Position numbers and translations under genes: made by a program. Shown here piece after piece: positions 14,805 to 22,430 of a stretch of DNA of 34,278 bases; position 1 is the first letter of the stretch, and each line of letters starts with the position of its first letter. This stretch comes from JBFMFH01 sp040752275 (GTDB lineage: Bacteria; Acidobacteriota; Vicinamibacteria; Vicinamibacterales; JAKQTR01), in the NCBI GenBank assembly GCA_040752275.1, contig JBFMFH010000088.1:1-34278 (forward strand), in the 5' to 3' direction. The notes under the pieces were generated by a model. The model saw only the letters and a program-made list of their open reading frames with translations. It did no database searches and was not told where the DNA came from.

Positions 14805-14960
14805 ATGCCGGGCGCCATCCGGGAGGATATCCGAACCGCATTCCGCCACGTCCGGCGCCGACCGGTGCCGGCTGCGGCCGTGTCCGTCACGCTCGCGGTG
14901 TTCATCGGTGCCGCCACGACGGCGGCCGGCCTCGCGCGGACTTACACCCCCGTTCTAGAG
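14805..14960 (+). pseudogene. Truncated ADOP permease (5' end only)
   Basis: An ATG at 14805, with GGAGGT six bases upstream, opens the normal beginning of an ADOP permease lacking the PadR-type domain: PGAIREDIRTAFRHVRRRPVPAAAVSVTLAVFIGAATTAAGLARTY, covering the first membrane helix. After about 50 residues the family sequence ends, inside or next to a hairpin repeat at 14956-15001. The remaining 750 or so residues are gone. Retention of the ribosome site suggests truncation by deletion or insertion, not slow decay. Confidence 0.7.
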
Positions 14961-15001
14961 CGGGTCTCATCCCGGAGTTGCCCCGGAGTAGACCCGCTGT
15001 A
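14956..15001. repeat. Hairpin-forming repeat at the break of a truncated ADOP
   Basis: TAGAGCGGGTCT (14956-14967) is complementary to AGACCCGCTGTA (14990-15001) with one mismatch. The loop holds CCCGGAG and CCCCGGAG. It resembles a REP-type palindrome or the end of a miniature element. It marks the point where the ADOP remnant stops. Only one copy is visible in the window. Confidence 0.45.
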
Positions 15002-15030
15002 GCGCGGGCGCGCCTACCACGGGTGGTGTC

Positions 15031-15059
15031 TTTACTTGGTTATGTTTCTGACCTACTAT
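15031..15059 (+). promoter_or_regulatory. Promoter of the Phd/PIN module
   Basis: TTTACT (15031-15036), 17 bases and TACTAT (15054-15059) form a plausible sigma-70 promoter. The ATG of the antitoxin gene follows 6 bases later, so the message would start at or next to the start codon. The local drop in GC supports a regulatory stretch. Confidence 0.45.
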
Positions 15060-15065
15060 CTGACT

Positions 15066-15401
15066 ATGCAGGTCAACATCTACGAGGCCAAGGCGAGGCT
15101 GTCGGAACTCGTCGAGGCCGTCGAGTCGGGCGAGCGCGTGACGATCTGCCGCCGGAACCGTCCCGTGGCGGAGCTCGTCCGCGTTGGCGCGGGGCGCAAG
15201 GAGCCGCGGCCGATCGGCGGCGCGCGGGGGCAGTTCGTCGTGCCGTCGGCGTTCTTCGAGCCGCTGCCCGACGCCGTCATCGAGACGTTCTACCCTGACG
15301 CGGAACGCACAGGCCATCTGCCGGTCGCCGCGGAGCGGCTACGGGTCGCTGCGCCGGAGGCGCCGCCGGCGACGCCCCGCCGGCGAAAGACACGCCGATG
15401 A
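15066..15401 (+). CDS. Phd/YefM-type antitoxin
   Basis: A 111-residue antitoxin of the Phd/YefM type. Its N-terminal DNA-binding half is MQVNIYEAKARLSELVEAVESGERVTICRRNRPVAELV, which is diagnostic. The C-terminal part is longer than usual, with an acidic-aromatic segment (FFEPLPDAVIETFYPDAE) likely to bind the toxin and a basic proline-rich tail (PPATPRRRKTRR). ATG 15066 has no ribosome site and lies 6 bases after a -10-like hexamer. The stop overlaps the toxin start by 4 bases (ATGA), coupling translation so the antitoxin is made first. Confidence 0.88.
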   Translation: MQVNIYEAKARLSELVEAVESGERVTICRRNRPVAELVRVGAGRKEPRPIGGARGQFVVPSAFFEPLPDAVIETFYPDAERTGHLPVAAERLRVAAPEAPPATPRRRKTRR

Positions 15402-15784
15402 AGCTGCTCCTCGACACGTGCGCGTTCCTCTGGATTGCGGCCGACTCGCCCGAACTGTCGTCGCGCGCGCGATCGCTGTTCCAGTCCCCGGAGCACGAGG
15501 TCTACCTGAGCGCAGCCTCCGCGTGGGAGATCGGCATCAAGTACTCGCTCGGGCGGCTGCCGCTGCCCCAGTCGCCCGGGCGCTTCGTACCAGCTCAGCG
15601 CGAGCACCACGGCATCGACACGCTGCCGATCGACGAGGAATCCGTGCTGCAGGCGGATCGGCTGCCCTTCGTCCACCGCGATCCGTTCGACCGCCTCCTC
15701 GTCTGCCAGGCCATCGTCCATGGCCTCGCCATCCTGACGCCCGACCCGCTCATCGCCGCGTATCCCGTTCGCGTCCTGTGGTAG
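15398..15784 (+). CDS. PIN domain ribonuclease toxin (VapC-like)
   Basis: A 128-residue PIN domain protein, expected to cut RNA with Mg2+ or Mn2+. The acidic residues are in place: LLDTCAFLW (first Asp), SAASAWEIGIKYSLGRL (Glu), DPFDRLLVCQAI (Asp). The WEIxIK motif and TPDPLIAAYPVRVLW ending are typical of the subgroup paired with Phd antitoxins. ATG 15398 overlaps the antitoxin stop. Target RNA is unknown. Confidence 0.9.
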   Translation: MKLLLDTCAFLWIAADSPELSSRARSLFQSPEHEVYLSAASAWEIGIKYSLGRLPLPQSPGRFVPAQREHHGIDTLPIDEESVLQADRLPFVHRDPFDRLLVCQAIVHGLAILTPDPLIAAYPVRVLW

Positions 15785-15839
15785 CAGGGCTCAGGCGAGG
15801 TGCCGCGGTTCGGTGAGACGGCCGACGCCTGTTCGCGGC

Positions 15840-16682
15840 TCAGCGTTTGATGGCGCCGCGCATCCCGCCAATCGTGTCCCCCAACGTCTGCCGCAGCAGG
15901 CCGAAGTCCCAGCCGACGCTGATCATCCGGTAGCCTTCGGCCACCCTGGCCGCGATGTCCTTGGGACCCGCATCGGTGGCCAAGACGACGTTGCGCTCGC
16001 GGCACAGCCGCACGATCGTGGCCGTGTCCGCCTCGGACAGGTGGACCGGCTGGATGGCGGTCACCCCCGGCGTCTCGATGATCTCCCGCGCGTGCGCCAC
16101 GCCCTCGGCCGACTCGATCATCGCCACGACCACGAACTCGCCCTTCGGGTTGAGCGGCCAGGGATCACGCCGTTCGCGGGGGATGTTCAAGCCCCCGAGG
16201 GCCGAGCTTTCGGCGTTCCTCACGGCGGACACCGCGCGTTCGAGATCGGCCCGGCTCTCGACGAACGGAATCCACACGCCGGCCGCCGGCCCCACCTTCA
16301 GGGTCTCGGCAATCTCGTACCGGGGGTCCCACGTGGCGCGGGTGGCGATCTTCACGAGGACCGCGGGCGCGGCCCGGGGCGTCGCGCGGAAGCGCTGGCT
16401 GAAGTCGGGAATCTCCAGCAGGAACCGCCTGAGCGTCGGAAAGTCGTATACCTCGTGCTCGATGTCGGCGACGATGAAGTCCGCGTCGCTGGTGGCGAGC
16501 ACCTTGGCGATGCGCGGCGCGGCGGTGGCGCCGGTCCACACCCCGATAGCGGGCTGTCCCGATTCGAGCAGTGAGATCATCCGGTTGGCGCGCTCTTGGG
16601 ACTGAGCAATGGCCCGCGGCGCGAGCGCGAGCGCGGCAACGACAACGGCAACGGCAACGAACGCGGAAACGACCCGGAACAT
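15840..16682 (-). CDS. HpcH/HpaI aldolase-family protein with signal peptide
   Basis: A 280-residue protein of the HpcH/HpaI aldolase/citrate lyase family. The first 27 residues look like a Sec signal (FRVVSAFVAVAVVVAALALAPRAIAQS, with AIA-Q cleavage). The TIM barrel follows: ADFIVADIEHEVYDF, AVLVKIA, GVWIPFVESRADLERAV, FVVVAMIESAEGVAHAREI (metal-binding Glu), and a late strand GYRMISVGWDFGLL. GGAGG precedes ATG 16682. Family enzymes make or break pyruvate-type C-C bonds with a divalent metal and are usually cytosolic, so export is unusual. The reaction here cannot be named. Confidence 0.8.
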   Translation of the reverse strand: MFRVVSAFVAVAVVVAALALAPRAIAQSQERANRMISLLESGQPAIGVWTGATAAPRIAKVLATSDADFIVADIEHEVYDFPTLRRFLLEIPDFSQRFRATPRAAPAVLVKIATRATWDPRYEIAETLKVGPAAGVWIPFVESRADLERAVSAVRNAESSALGGLNIPRERRDPWPLNPKGEFVVVAMIESAEGVAHAREIIETPGVTAIQPVHLSEADTATIVRLCRERNVVLATDAGPKDIAARVAEGYRMISVGWDFGLLRQTLGDTIGGMRGAIKR

Positions 16683-17074
16683 GGCGCCTCCTTCTGGCCC
16701 GCATTATTCACGACGCTCCGCGTTCCGTGAACAATCCGCCGTGAATCACGGTTCTTGACGCCGCCGGCTTCGACGCGGTGCTTCGCACCTTGCTCCCTTC
16801 GACGCGGCTCAGGGAGCCCCGAGCACAGTCGAGGGGCTCGAGGCTAGCGGTCGCGGCACTCGGTCGGCGCGGTGGCGAGCCGATTCTATCCGGAATGCCG
16901 CCCCCGGGGGACACACGCGGCACACTGCTCCACGCCGCCGCGTGGCGCGACGATTTCCACGCGCGCTCGTGCGCCGAGATCCCGGCCGTGGAGCGGCTGG
17001 GTCTCAGCGCCCGCGCCTGGCCGGCGTTCCTGCTCGACGGCCCGGGCTGATGGCCCTTCCAACTGGCCACGGGG
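16683..17074. other. Intergenic region with two inverted repeats and a short unassigned frame
   Basis: ATTATTCACG (16703-16712) is complementary at 9 of 10 bases to CGTGAACAAT (16726-16735), upstream of the aldolase gene on its strand. GAGCCCC (16814-16820) pairs with GGGGCTC (16833-16839) within a sequence of the REP-like kind often found between genes. A 51-codon plus-strand frame from ATG 16895 to 17050 (TLLHAAAWRDDFHARSCAEI) has protein-like composition but no family I recognise. I see no promoter or terminator with confidence. Confidence 0.35.
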
Positions 17075-17461
17075 TCAGGCGATCTTCGCGCCGTGTTCCG
17101 CCAGCAGGTCTTTCAGCGTCGATCGATGGCAGCGTGTCTCGTCCTCGCAATAGCAGCCCACTGAGAAGCCCGTCTGGCGCGACATCGCCGCCAGCAGTCC
17201 GAGCAGACGCGCGGCTTCGGGACGTTTCATCTCGGCGCGATAGCGCTTCATGGCGCGGAGCCACGACCGATCATCGCCGGCCTGCCGAGCCTCGTGGACG
17301 AGTTCCTCCGACGGCGCGAGCTCCGGGAGCCACACGTCGTAGAAGTCGCGCGACGCGTGCTCCCACTTCGGCACGCCGCGTGGCGGACGGCGCACGGTTC
17401 CGAGGCGCAGGCCCTCGCCCGCGCCTCTCGGGCTCCCCAACCGGACGATCCGGACAGCCAT
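17075..17461 (-). CDS. DUF488 domain protein
   Basis: A 128-residue DUF488 (YeaO-like) protein. It starts AVRIVRLGSPR, with the Trp-rich middle WLPELAPSEELVHEARQ and the family's C-terminal signature SVGCYCEDETRCHRSTLKDLLAEHG. Function is not established for the family. ATG 17461 is chosen because AAGGGTG lies about 6 bases upstream, at the end of the adenosine deaminase gene, whose stop is only 5 bases before. The two genes are therefore cotranscribed and probably translationally coupled. Confidence 0.85.
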   Translation of the reverse strand: MAVRIVRLGSPRGAGEGLRLGTVRRPPRGVPKWEHASRDFYDVWLPELAPSEELVHEARQAGDDRSWLRAMKRYRAEMKRPEAARLLGLLAAMSRQTGFSVGCYCEDETRCHRSTLKDLLAEHGAKIA

Positions 17462-17466
17462 GTCAT

Positions 17467-18489
17467 TCACCCTTTCAAGGATTCGTCAGTGGCTCCAAGG
17501 ATGTCACCGAGCCGGCGCTTCTCCTCGTTGTCGCACCAGGCGGCGGCGAGCGCGTTCCGGTTCAGCGCTCGGATCTCGTCCCAGGTGAAGCCGAGGTGCG
17601 CGGCGAGCGCTTCGTACTCCTCCGCCAGGCTCGTGTTGAACATCTTCGGGTCATCAGTGTTCACCGTCACCACCACGCCCGCGTCGAAGAACGCGCGGAT
17701 CGGATGCGCGGCGAGGCTCGCGACGACCCCGGTCCGCAGGTTCGAGATGGGGCACATCTCGAGGGGCACGCGATGCTCGACGAGCCACGCCACGAGGGCG
17801 GGGTCCTCGGCCGCACGGGTGCCGTGGCCGATGCGATCGACGCCGAGGGCGCGCACGGCGCCCCATACGCTCGCGGGTCCCGCCGCTTCGCCCGCGTGGG
17901 CGCTGGTCCTGAACCCCAGCTCGCGCGCCTCGCGATAGACCGCCGCGTACGGCTCTGGCGGGAACGCGTGCTCGGACCCACCGATGCCGATGCCGACGAT
18001 GCCGAGCGATTGCACCTCGGCCAGCTCGCGCAGCCAGATGCGGCCCTGGTCCGGGCCGAAGTCGCGCACGAGATCCGCCACGAGATTCACGGTGATCGCG
18101 CCCGCGTGCGCGTCGAGGCCCTTGCGGATGGCCTCCGCCAGGCGCTGCGTCCGGAGACCGTGCTGCGTGAAGTCGCCCGGCGAGAAGAACGCCTCGGCAT
18201 GGACGATGCCCTGGGCGGCGAGGTCGGCGGCGACCTCAGAGGCGATGAGGGTGAAATCGTCGTACTCGCGCAGGTAGCCGTTCTTCCAGCGCCACGTGTC
18301 GAGGAAGTGCGGGAAGTCGCGGTAGGTGAAGCGGCGCTCGAGGTCGTCGCGGCTCCGGATATCGGCTGGCCGGCCGTACTTCGAGAGCAGGTCCCACAGC
18401 GCCGCGAGCGGGATCGCGCCCTCCAGGTGCAGGTGCAGCTCGACCTTGGACAGCGTCCGGATGCGCGATTCGAGGGTCATCCGCTCCAT
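17467..18489 (-). CDS. add: Adenosine deaminase
   Basis: A 340-residue amidohydrolase of the adenosine deaminase family, which converts adenosine to inosine with zinc in purine salvage. Metal and catalytic motifs are present in order: KVELHLHLEGA (HxH), SAHAGEAAGP (His, Glu), DRIGHGTRA (His), and VTVNTDDPKMFNTSL (two Asp). Length is normal for the bacterial enzyme. ATG 18489 and ATG 18480 are both possible starts; neither has a well-spaced ribosome site. Adenine deaminase is an alternative within the family. It leads a two-gene unit with the DUF488 gene. Confidence 0.88.
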   Translation of the reverse strand: MERMTLESRIRTLSKVELHLHLEGAIPLAALWDLLSKYGRPADIRSRDDLERRFTYRDFPHFLDTWRWKNGYLREYDDFTLIASEVAADLAAQGIVHAEAFFSPGDFTQHGLRTQRLAEAIRKGLDAHAGAITVNLVADLVRDFGPDQGRIWLRELAEVQSLGIVGIGIGGSEHAFPPEPYAAVYREARELGFRTSAHAGEAAGPASVWGAVRALGVDRIGHGTRAAEDPALVAWLVEHRVPLEMCPISNLRTGVVASLAAHPIRAFFDAGVVVTVNTDDPKMFNTSLAEEYEALAAHLGFTWDEIRALNRNALAAAWCDNEEKRRLGDILGATDESLKG

Positions 18490-18624
18490 TGTGCCCGAAT
18501 CGGCGGCAGCTCGCCGCGGAACGTCATGCCGGGATCGTCAGAAAGTACCGGCCGATCTCGCGGAGCGCCGCCGACCACCCGGCCCGGAGGTACAGGAGGA
18601 CCGCCCGGCCGTCAGGATGGTATC

Positions 18625-18640
18625 CTGCCTCCAGGCAGGC
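18625..18640. promoter_or_regulatory. Perfect inverted repeat upstream of nucleotidyltransferase gene
   Basis: CCTGCCT-CC-AGGCAGG (18625-18640) is a perfect 7-bp inverted repeat 33 bases before the ATG at 18674. It overlaps TATCCT (18622-18627), a possible -10. It could be an operator or an RNA hairpin. No matching -35 was found. Confidence 0.35.
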
Positions 18641-18673
18641 AGCAGGGCACCACGGGTTCGGGGGAACGCGACC

Positions 18674-19198
18674 ATGACGGCCAGGGAATTCGTGCAGTCG
18701 TTGGCCAATGGCAGGGTAGACATCCTGCAACTGTTGCTGGCGATTCTGAAATCCACCGGAACCGACTACTGCCTGATTGGCGGACTCGCGGTCAACGCCT
18801 ACGTCGAACCCGTCGTCAGCCTGGACATCGATGTCGTGGTTGCCGTCCAGAAGACGGAAGCCGTCCGGACGGCGGCGGAAGCGCAGGGGTTGAAGGTTGA
18901 GGTGTTCCCGCACAGCATCAATCTGACGGGGCCCGGATCGGACCTGCGGATCCAGCTGCAGACCGACCCGCGATACCAGGCATTCGTGTCGACCGCTGAA
19001 ACGAGGATCGTGCTCGGATACGAGTTGAAGGTGGCTACCCTCGGAGACGTCCTGCAGGGGAAGGTCTGGGCCTATCTCGACGACACGCGCCGCCGGAGCA
19101 AGCGGCAGAAGGACCTCGCGGACATCGCGAGGCTGACCGAAGCCCACCCAGAGCTACTCGCCTCGCTGCCAGGCCGAATCAAGGACCAGCTCGCATAG
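18674..19198 (+). CDS. Nucleotidyltransferase-fold protein (AbiEii/DUF6036-like)
   Basis: A 174-residue protein with a nucleotidyltransferase fold. LLLAILKSTGTDYCLIGGLAVNAYVEPVVSLDIDVVVAV holds the GG and the DxD metal motif. A helix follows (EAVRTAAEAQGL), then RIVLGYELKVATLGDVLQGKVWAYLDDTRRRSKRQKDLADIARL, the KxxDxxD-type region of this group. Relatives act as toxins or defence nucleotidyltransferases (AbiEii, MNT) that modify tRNA or protein. No partner antitoxin is adjacent, so it may be an orphan or have another role. The start at ATG 18674 has no ribosome site. Confidence 0.7.
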   Translation: MTAREFVQSLANGRVDILQLLLAILKSTGTDYCLIGGLAVNAYVEPVVSLDIDVVVAVQKTEAVRTAAEAQGLKVEVFPHSINLTGPGSDLRIQLQTDPRYQAFVSTAETRIVLGYELKVATLGDVLQGKVWAYLDDTRRRSKRQKDLADIARLTEAHPELLASLPGRIKDQLA

Positions 19199-19254
19199 GT
19201 TCAGCCCGAACGGGCGGCTGGCCGCCTACCGAGGCCGGGAACCTGCCACTATTC

Positions 19255-19280
19255 TTCGTCGTATAACAGTACGTCTCGAA
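19255..19280. promoter_or_regulatory. Imperfect palindrome upstream of the second PadR gene
   Basis: TTCGTCGTA (19255-19263) and TACGTCTCGAA (19270-19280) form an imperfect inverted repeat around TATAACAG, 16 bases before PadR. It includes TATAAC, a possible -10. It is a candidate PadR operator. GGGAGG at 19286-19291 is the ribosome site for ATG 19297. Confidence 0.35.
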
Positions 19281-19296
19281 GCATAGGGAGGTCCGG

Positions 19297-19629
19297 ATGT
19301 TCAGTCCCGAGCTCAAGAAAGGCAGCCTCGAGCTCGTCGTGCTCACCCTCCTCAGCGAGCAGCCCCGCCACGGCTACGACATCGGGCGGCTGATCGAGGC
19401 GCGGTCGCAGGGCCGCCTGCAGTTCCGTGTCACGACCCTTTACCCGGTGCTCTACCGGATGGAGAACCAGGGCTGGATCAAGAGCCGCTGGGTCGAGCGC
19501 GATGGCGAGCAGCGCCGCAACTACTACCGGCTCACGCCGAAGGGCGAGCGGGTGCTCGTCGAGCAGCGCGAGAACTGGCGGGCCTTCACGGCGACCATCA
19601 ACCTCGTGATCGGAGAGGGCCATGCCTGA
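19297..19629 (+). CDS. PadR family transcriptional regulator
   Basis: A 110-residue PadR winged-helix protein: SPELKKGSLELVVLTLLSEQPRHGYDIGRLIEARSQGRLQFRVTTLYPVLYRMENQGWI, then a wing (GEQRRNYYRLTPKGERVLVEQ) and a short C-terminal helix. AGGGAGG places the start at ATG 19297. Its last 8 bases overlap the start of the ADOP gene at 19622, so the two are translationally coupled. It is about half identical by eye to the PadR at 6097-6435, as expected of paralogues that each control a neighbouring ADOP. Confidence 0.93.
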   Translation: MFSPELKKGSLELVVLTLLSEQPRHGYDIGRLIEARSQGRLQFRVTTLYPVLYRMENQGWIKSRWVERDGEQRRNYYRLTPKGERVLVEQRENWRAFTATINLVIGEGHA

Positions 19630-22330
19630 TTTCACGCGGATCGTCCGTGAGCGTCTGGTCCTGCCCCCGATGAAGGGGCGGCGCGAGGAGAAGATCATCG
19701 AGGAGGTGGCGGGGCAGCTCGGAGACCTCTACCGGGAAGCCCTGGCCGCCGGCCGGAGCGAGGCCGACGCTCTCACCCACGCGCTCGCCGCGATCCCCGA
19801 CTGGGACACGTTTGCGTCCGACATCAGCGTGGCCGAGCGCCGCAACATCCCGGCCATCGGCGAGGCCGATGTGGAGCGCGTCGAGCTGTCGCTGCGGCAG
19901 CGCGGGCGCCCCTGGGGCTGGCTCGCCGATGCGGGTCAGGATCTGCGCTACGCCTTGCGCACGCTTCGCGCGCGCCCGGCCTTCTCGCTCACGGCCGTGC
20001 TCGTCCTCGCGCTCGGTATCGGCGCCGGCACGGCCATCTTCGGCATCGTCGAAACGGTGCTGTTGCGGCCTCTGCCGTACGCCGAGCCCGACCGCCTCAT
20101 CTACCTGCTCGAGCAGAAGCCGCCGCAGTTCGCGCAGTTCACGGTGGCGCCGGGCAACTTCCTCGAGTGGCAGGCGCAGAACCGCACGTTCGAGTCGATG
20201 GCTGCGTGGGGATCGGGCGCGTTCAACCTGACCGGATCCGGCGAGCCCGAACGGTTTCGAGGGATGCGGGTCACGGGAAATGTGTTCGACGTGCTCGGCG
20301 TGCGGCCTGTGTCAGGCCGACCGTTCCGGGAAGAAGAGGACGCTCCGGGTGCCCCGCCGGTCGTCATCCTGTCGTACGAGTTGTGGCAGCGGCGCTTCGC
20401 GGGCGAGCCGGATGTGGTCGGACGCGCCATCACGCTCAACGGCGTGGCGCACACCGTGATCGGGATCGCTCCTTCGTCGATGCAGCTCCTCCATCGCGAC
20501 ACGGCGCTCTGGGTGCCGGTGGCCTTCACCGCCGACGATCGGCAGCAGTACGGATCGCACTACATGCGTGCCGTCGGGCGGATGAGGCCGGGCGTGACCT
20601 TCGAGCAGGCCGCGTCCGACCTCGAGACCATCTCCCGCCGCCTGGAGGCCGATCACCCCGGTTCGAACAAGGGCTGGAGTGCCCTCCCCACGCCGCTCGC
20701 CGAGGCGTTCGTGAGCGAGGTGCGGCCCGCACTCCTGATGCTGCTCGGCGCCGTGGGCCTGGCGCTGCTCGTCGCCTGCGCGAACGTCGCCAACCTGTTC
20801 CTGGTGCGCGGGCTCGGACGCCGCAGGGAGTTGGCGATCCGGGCCGCGCTGGGCGCCGGGCGCGCGCGGATCGTGCGGCAACTGCTCGCCGAGGCCGGCG
20901 TGCTCGCGCTGGCGGGCGGCGCGTTCGGGCTGTTGCTCGCGCACGGCCTGCTCCGCACGCTGCTGACGCTCGTACCGACGGCCCTGCCGCGCGCCGACGA
21001 GATCGGCGTCAGCACGCCCGCCGTCGCCTGCGCGCTGGCGCTGTCGGTGCTCACGCCGCTGCTGTTCGGGCTCGTGCCATCGCTGCAGGTGTCGAAGGCT
21101 GGTCTGACCGATGCCCTCAACGCCGGCGGCCGCACCGGGCGGGCCGTGCTCCGCCGCCGCACGGGGCGCCTGCTCCTCGTCACCGAGATCGCGCTCGCCG
21201 CCATTCTGCTGGTGGGCGCGGGACTGCTGGCGCGCACGTTCCAGCTCCTGCTTCAGGTCGACCCGGGGTTCGTGGCGTCGCAGGCGGTCACCGCGAGATT
21301 CGCGCTGCCGGCCGCCGGCTACCCGGAAGGGGCGGATGCGTACCGGTTCTACCAGGCGCTCATCGAGCGCGTGTCACACGCGCCCGGCATCTCGGCCGTC
21401 GGCGCGACGGCGGGGCTGCCGTTCAGTGACGACTTCATGACCTCGCTCTCGATCGAGGGCCGCCCGATCCTCCCGGCGGCCGAACGCCCGTCGGTCAACT
21501 ACTACTCCGTCAGCCCTGGCTACTTTCCTGCCATGGGCATCTGCCTGATTCGCGGCCGCCTCTTCACCGAGCGGGACGCCCCCGGCGCGCCCCGCGTGTG
21601 CCTCGTCAACGAGACCTTCGCCCGCCAGTACTTCCCGGGCGAGGATCCACTGGGGCAACGCATCCGGGTGGACATGGGAGGAGGCGAGGCCTGGCGGGAG
21701 ATCGTCGGCGTCGTGGCCGGCACCCGCCAGTACGGTCTTTGAGGCGACACGACCGCGCAGGTGTACGATCCTTACGGTCAGCGGTCGTTCTCCGGGATGG
21801 TGCTCATCGTGCGCACCGCCGGTGACCCGGCCATGGTGACGTCGGCGCTTCGCGATGCCGTGCGGGCGATCGATCCGGCCGTCCCCATCGGCCAGATCCG
21901 CACGCTCGAGGACTTCGTGGCGCAGGCCACTGCGCGCGAGCGCTTCTCGATGCTCCTGCTGGCGGCGTTCGCCGCGTCGGCGCTCTTCCTGGCCGCCATC
22001 GGCCTCTACGGCCTGCTCGCCTACCGCGTCTCGCAGCGGCGGTTCGAGATCGGCGTGCGGATGGCCCACGGCGCCCGGCCGCGCGACGTGCTCTGGATGT
22101 TCGTGCGCGAGGGCGTGGGGCTGGCGGCCGTCGGAGCCCTGATCGGTCTGGGCGCCGCGCTGGCGCTCGCGCGCCTCATCGCGTCGCTCCTGTTCGGCGT
22201 CGCCCCGACGGACCCGGCCACCCTGTCGGCCGTGCTCGCGGGACTCATCGCCGCGGCGGCGCTGGCGAGCCTCGTGCCGGCCTGGCGGGCCATGCGGACC
22301 GACGTCGTGGGCGCGCTCAGAGCAGAGTGA
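19622..22330 (+). pseudogene. ADOP family permease interrupted by an in-frame TGA
   Basis: A full-length ADOP frame of 903 codons with one internal TGA at 21740-21742 (codon 707). Residues 1-65 are the PadR-linked N-terminal domain (EEKIIEEVAGQLGDLYREALAAG). The hallmark GIGAGTAIFGIVETVLLRPLPY comes next, then periplasmic and FtsX domains (GLALLVACANVANLFLVRG). After REIVGVVAGTRQYGL the TGA intervenes. The same frame continues GDTTAQVYDPYGQRSFSG through the last FtsX block (RRFEIGVRMAHGARPRDV) to DVVGALRAE. No frameshift is needed, so this is a point nonsense change, a base-call error, or readthrough. If the stop is real, the product lacks the last four-helix domain. Codon bias after the stop still looks normal, implying a recent event. 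Confidence 0.85.
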
Positions 22331-22430
22331 GCGGAACCCCTGTCCGCGCCGGTGCGTATTGGTAGAAACTGGTGCGTCGCCGGTGCGGGTCCTGCGCTCC
22401 AGGATCCCTCGAGCGAGCGCGGAGACCCTC

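Noticed and set aside
21740..21742. The TGA as a selenocysteine codon
   Set aside because: ADOP permeases have no known selenocysteine, the position is not a catalytic site, and I see no convincing hairpin just after the codon. Nonsense change or base error is simpler.
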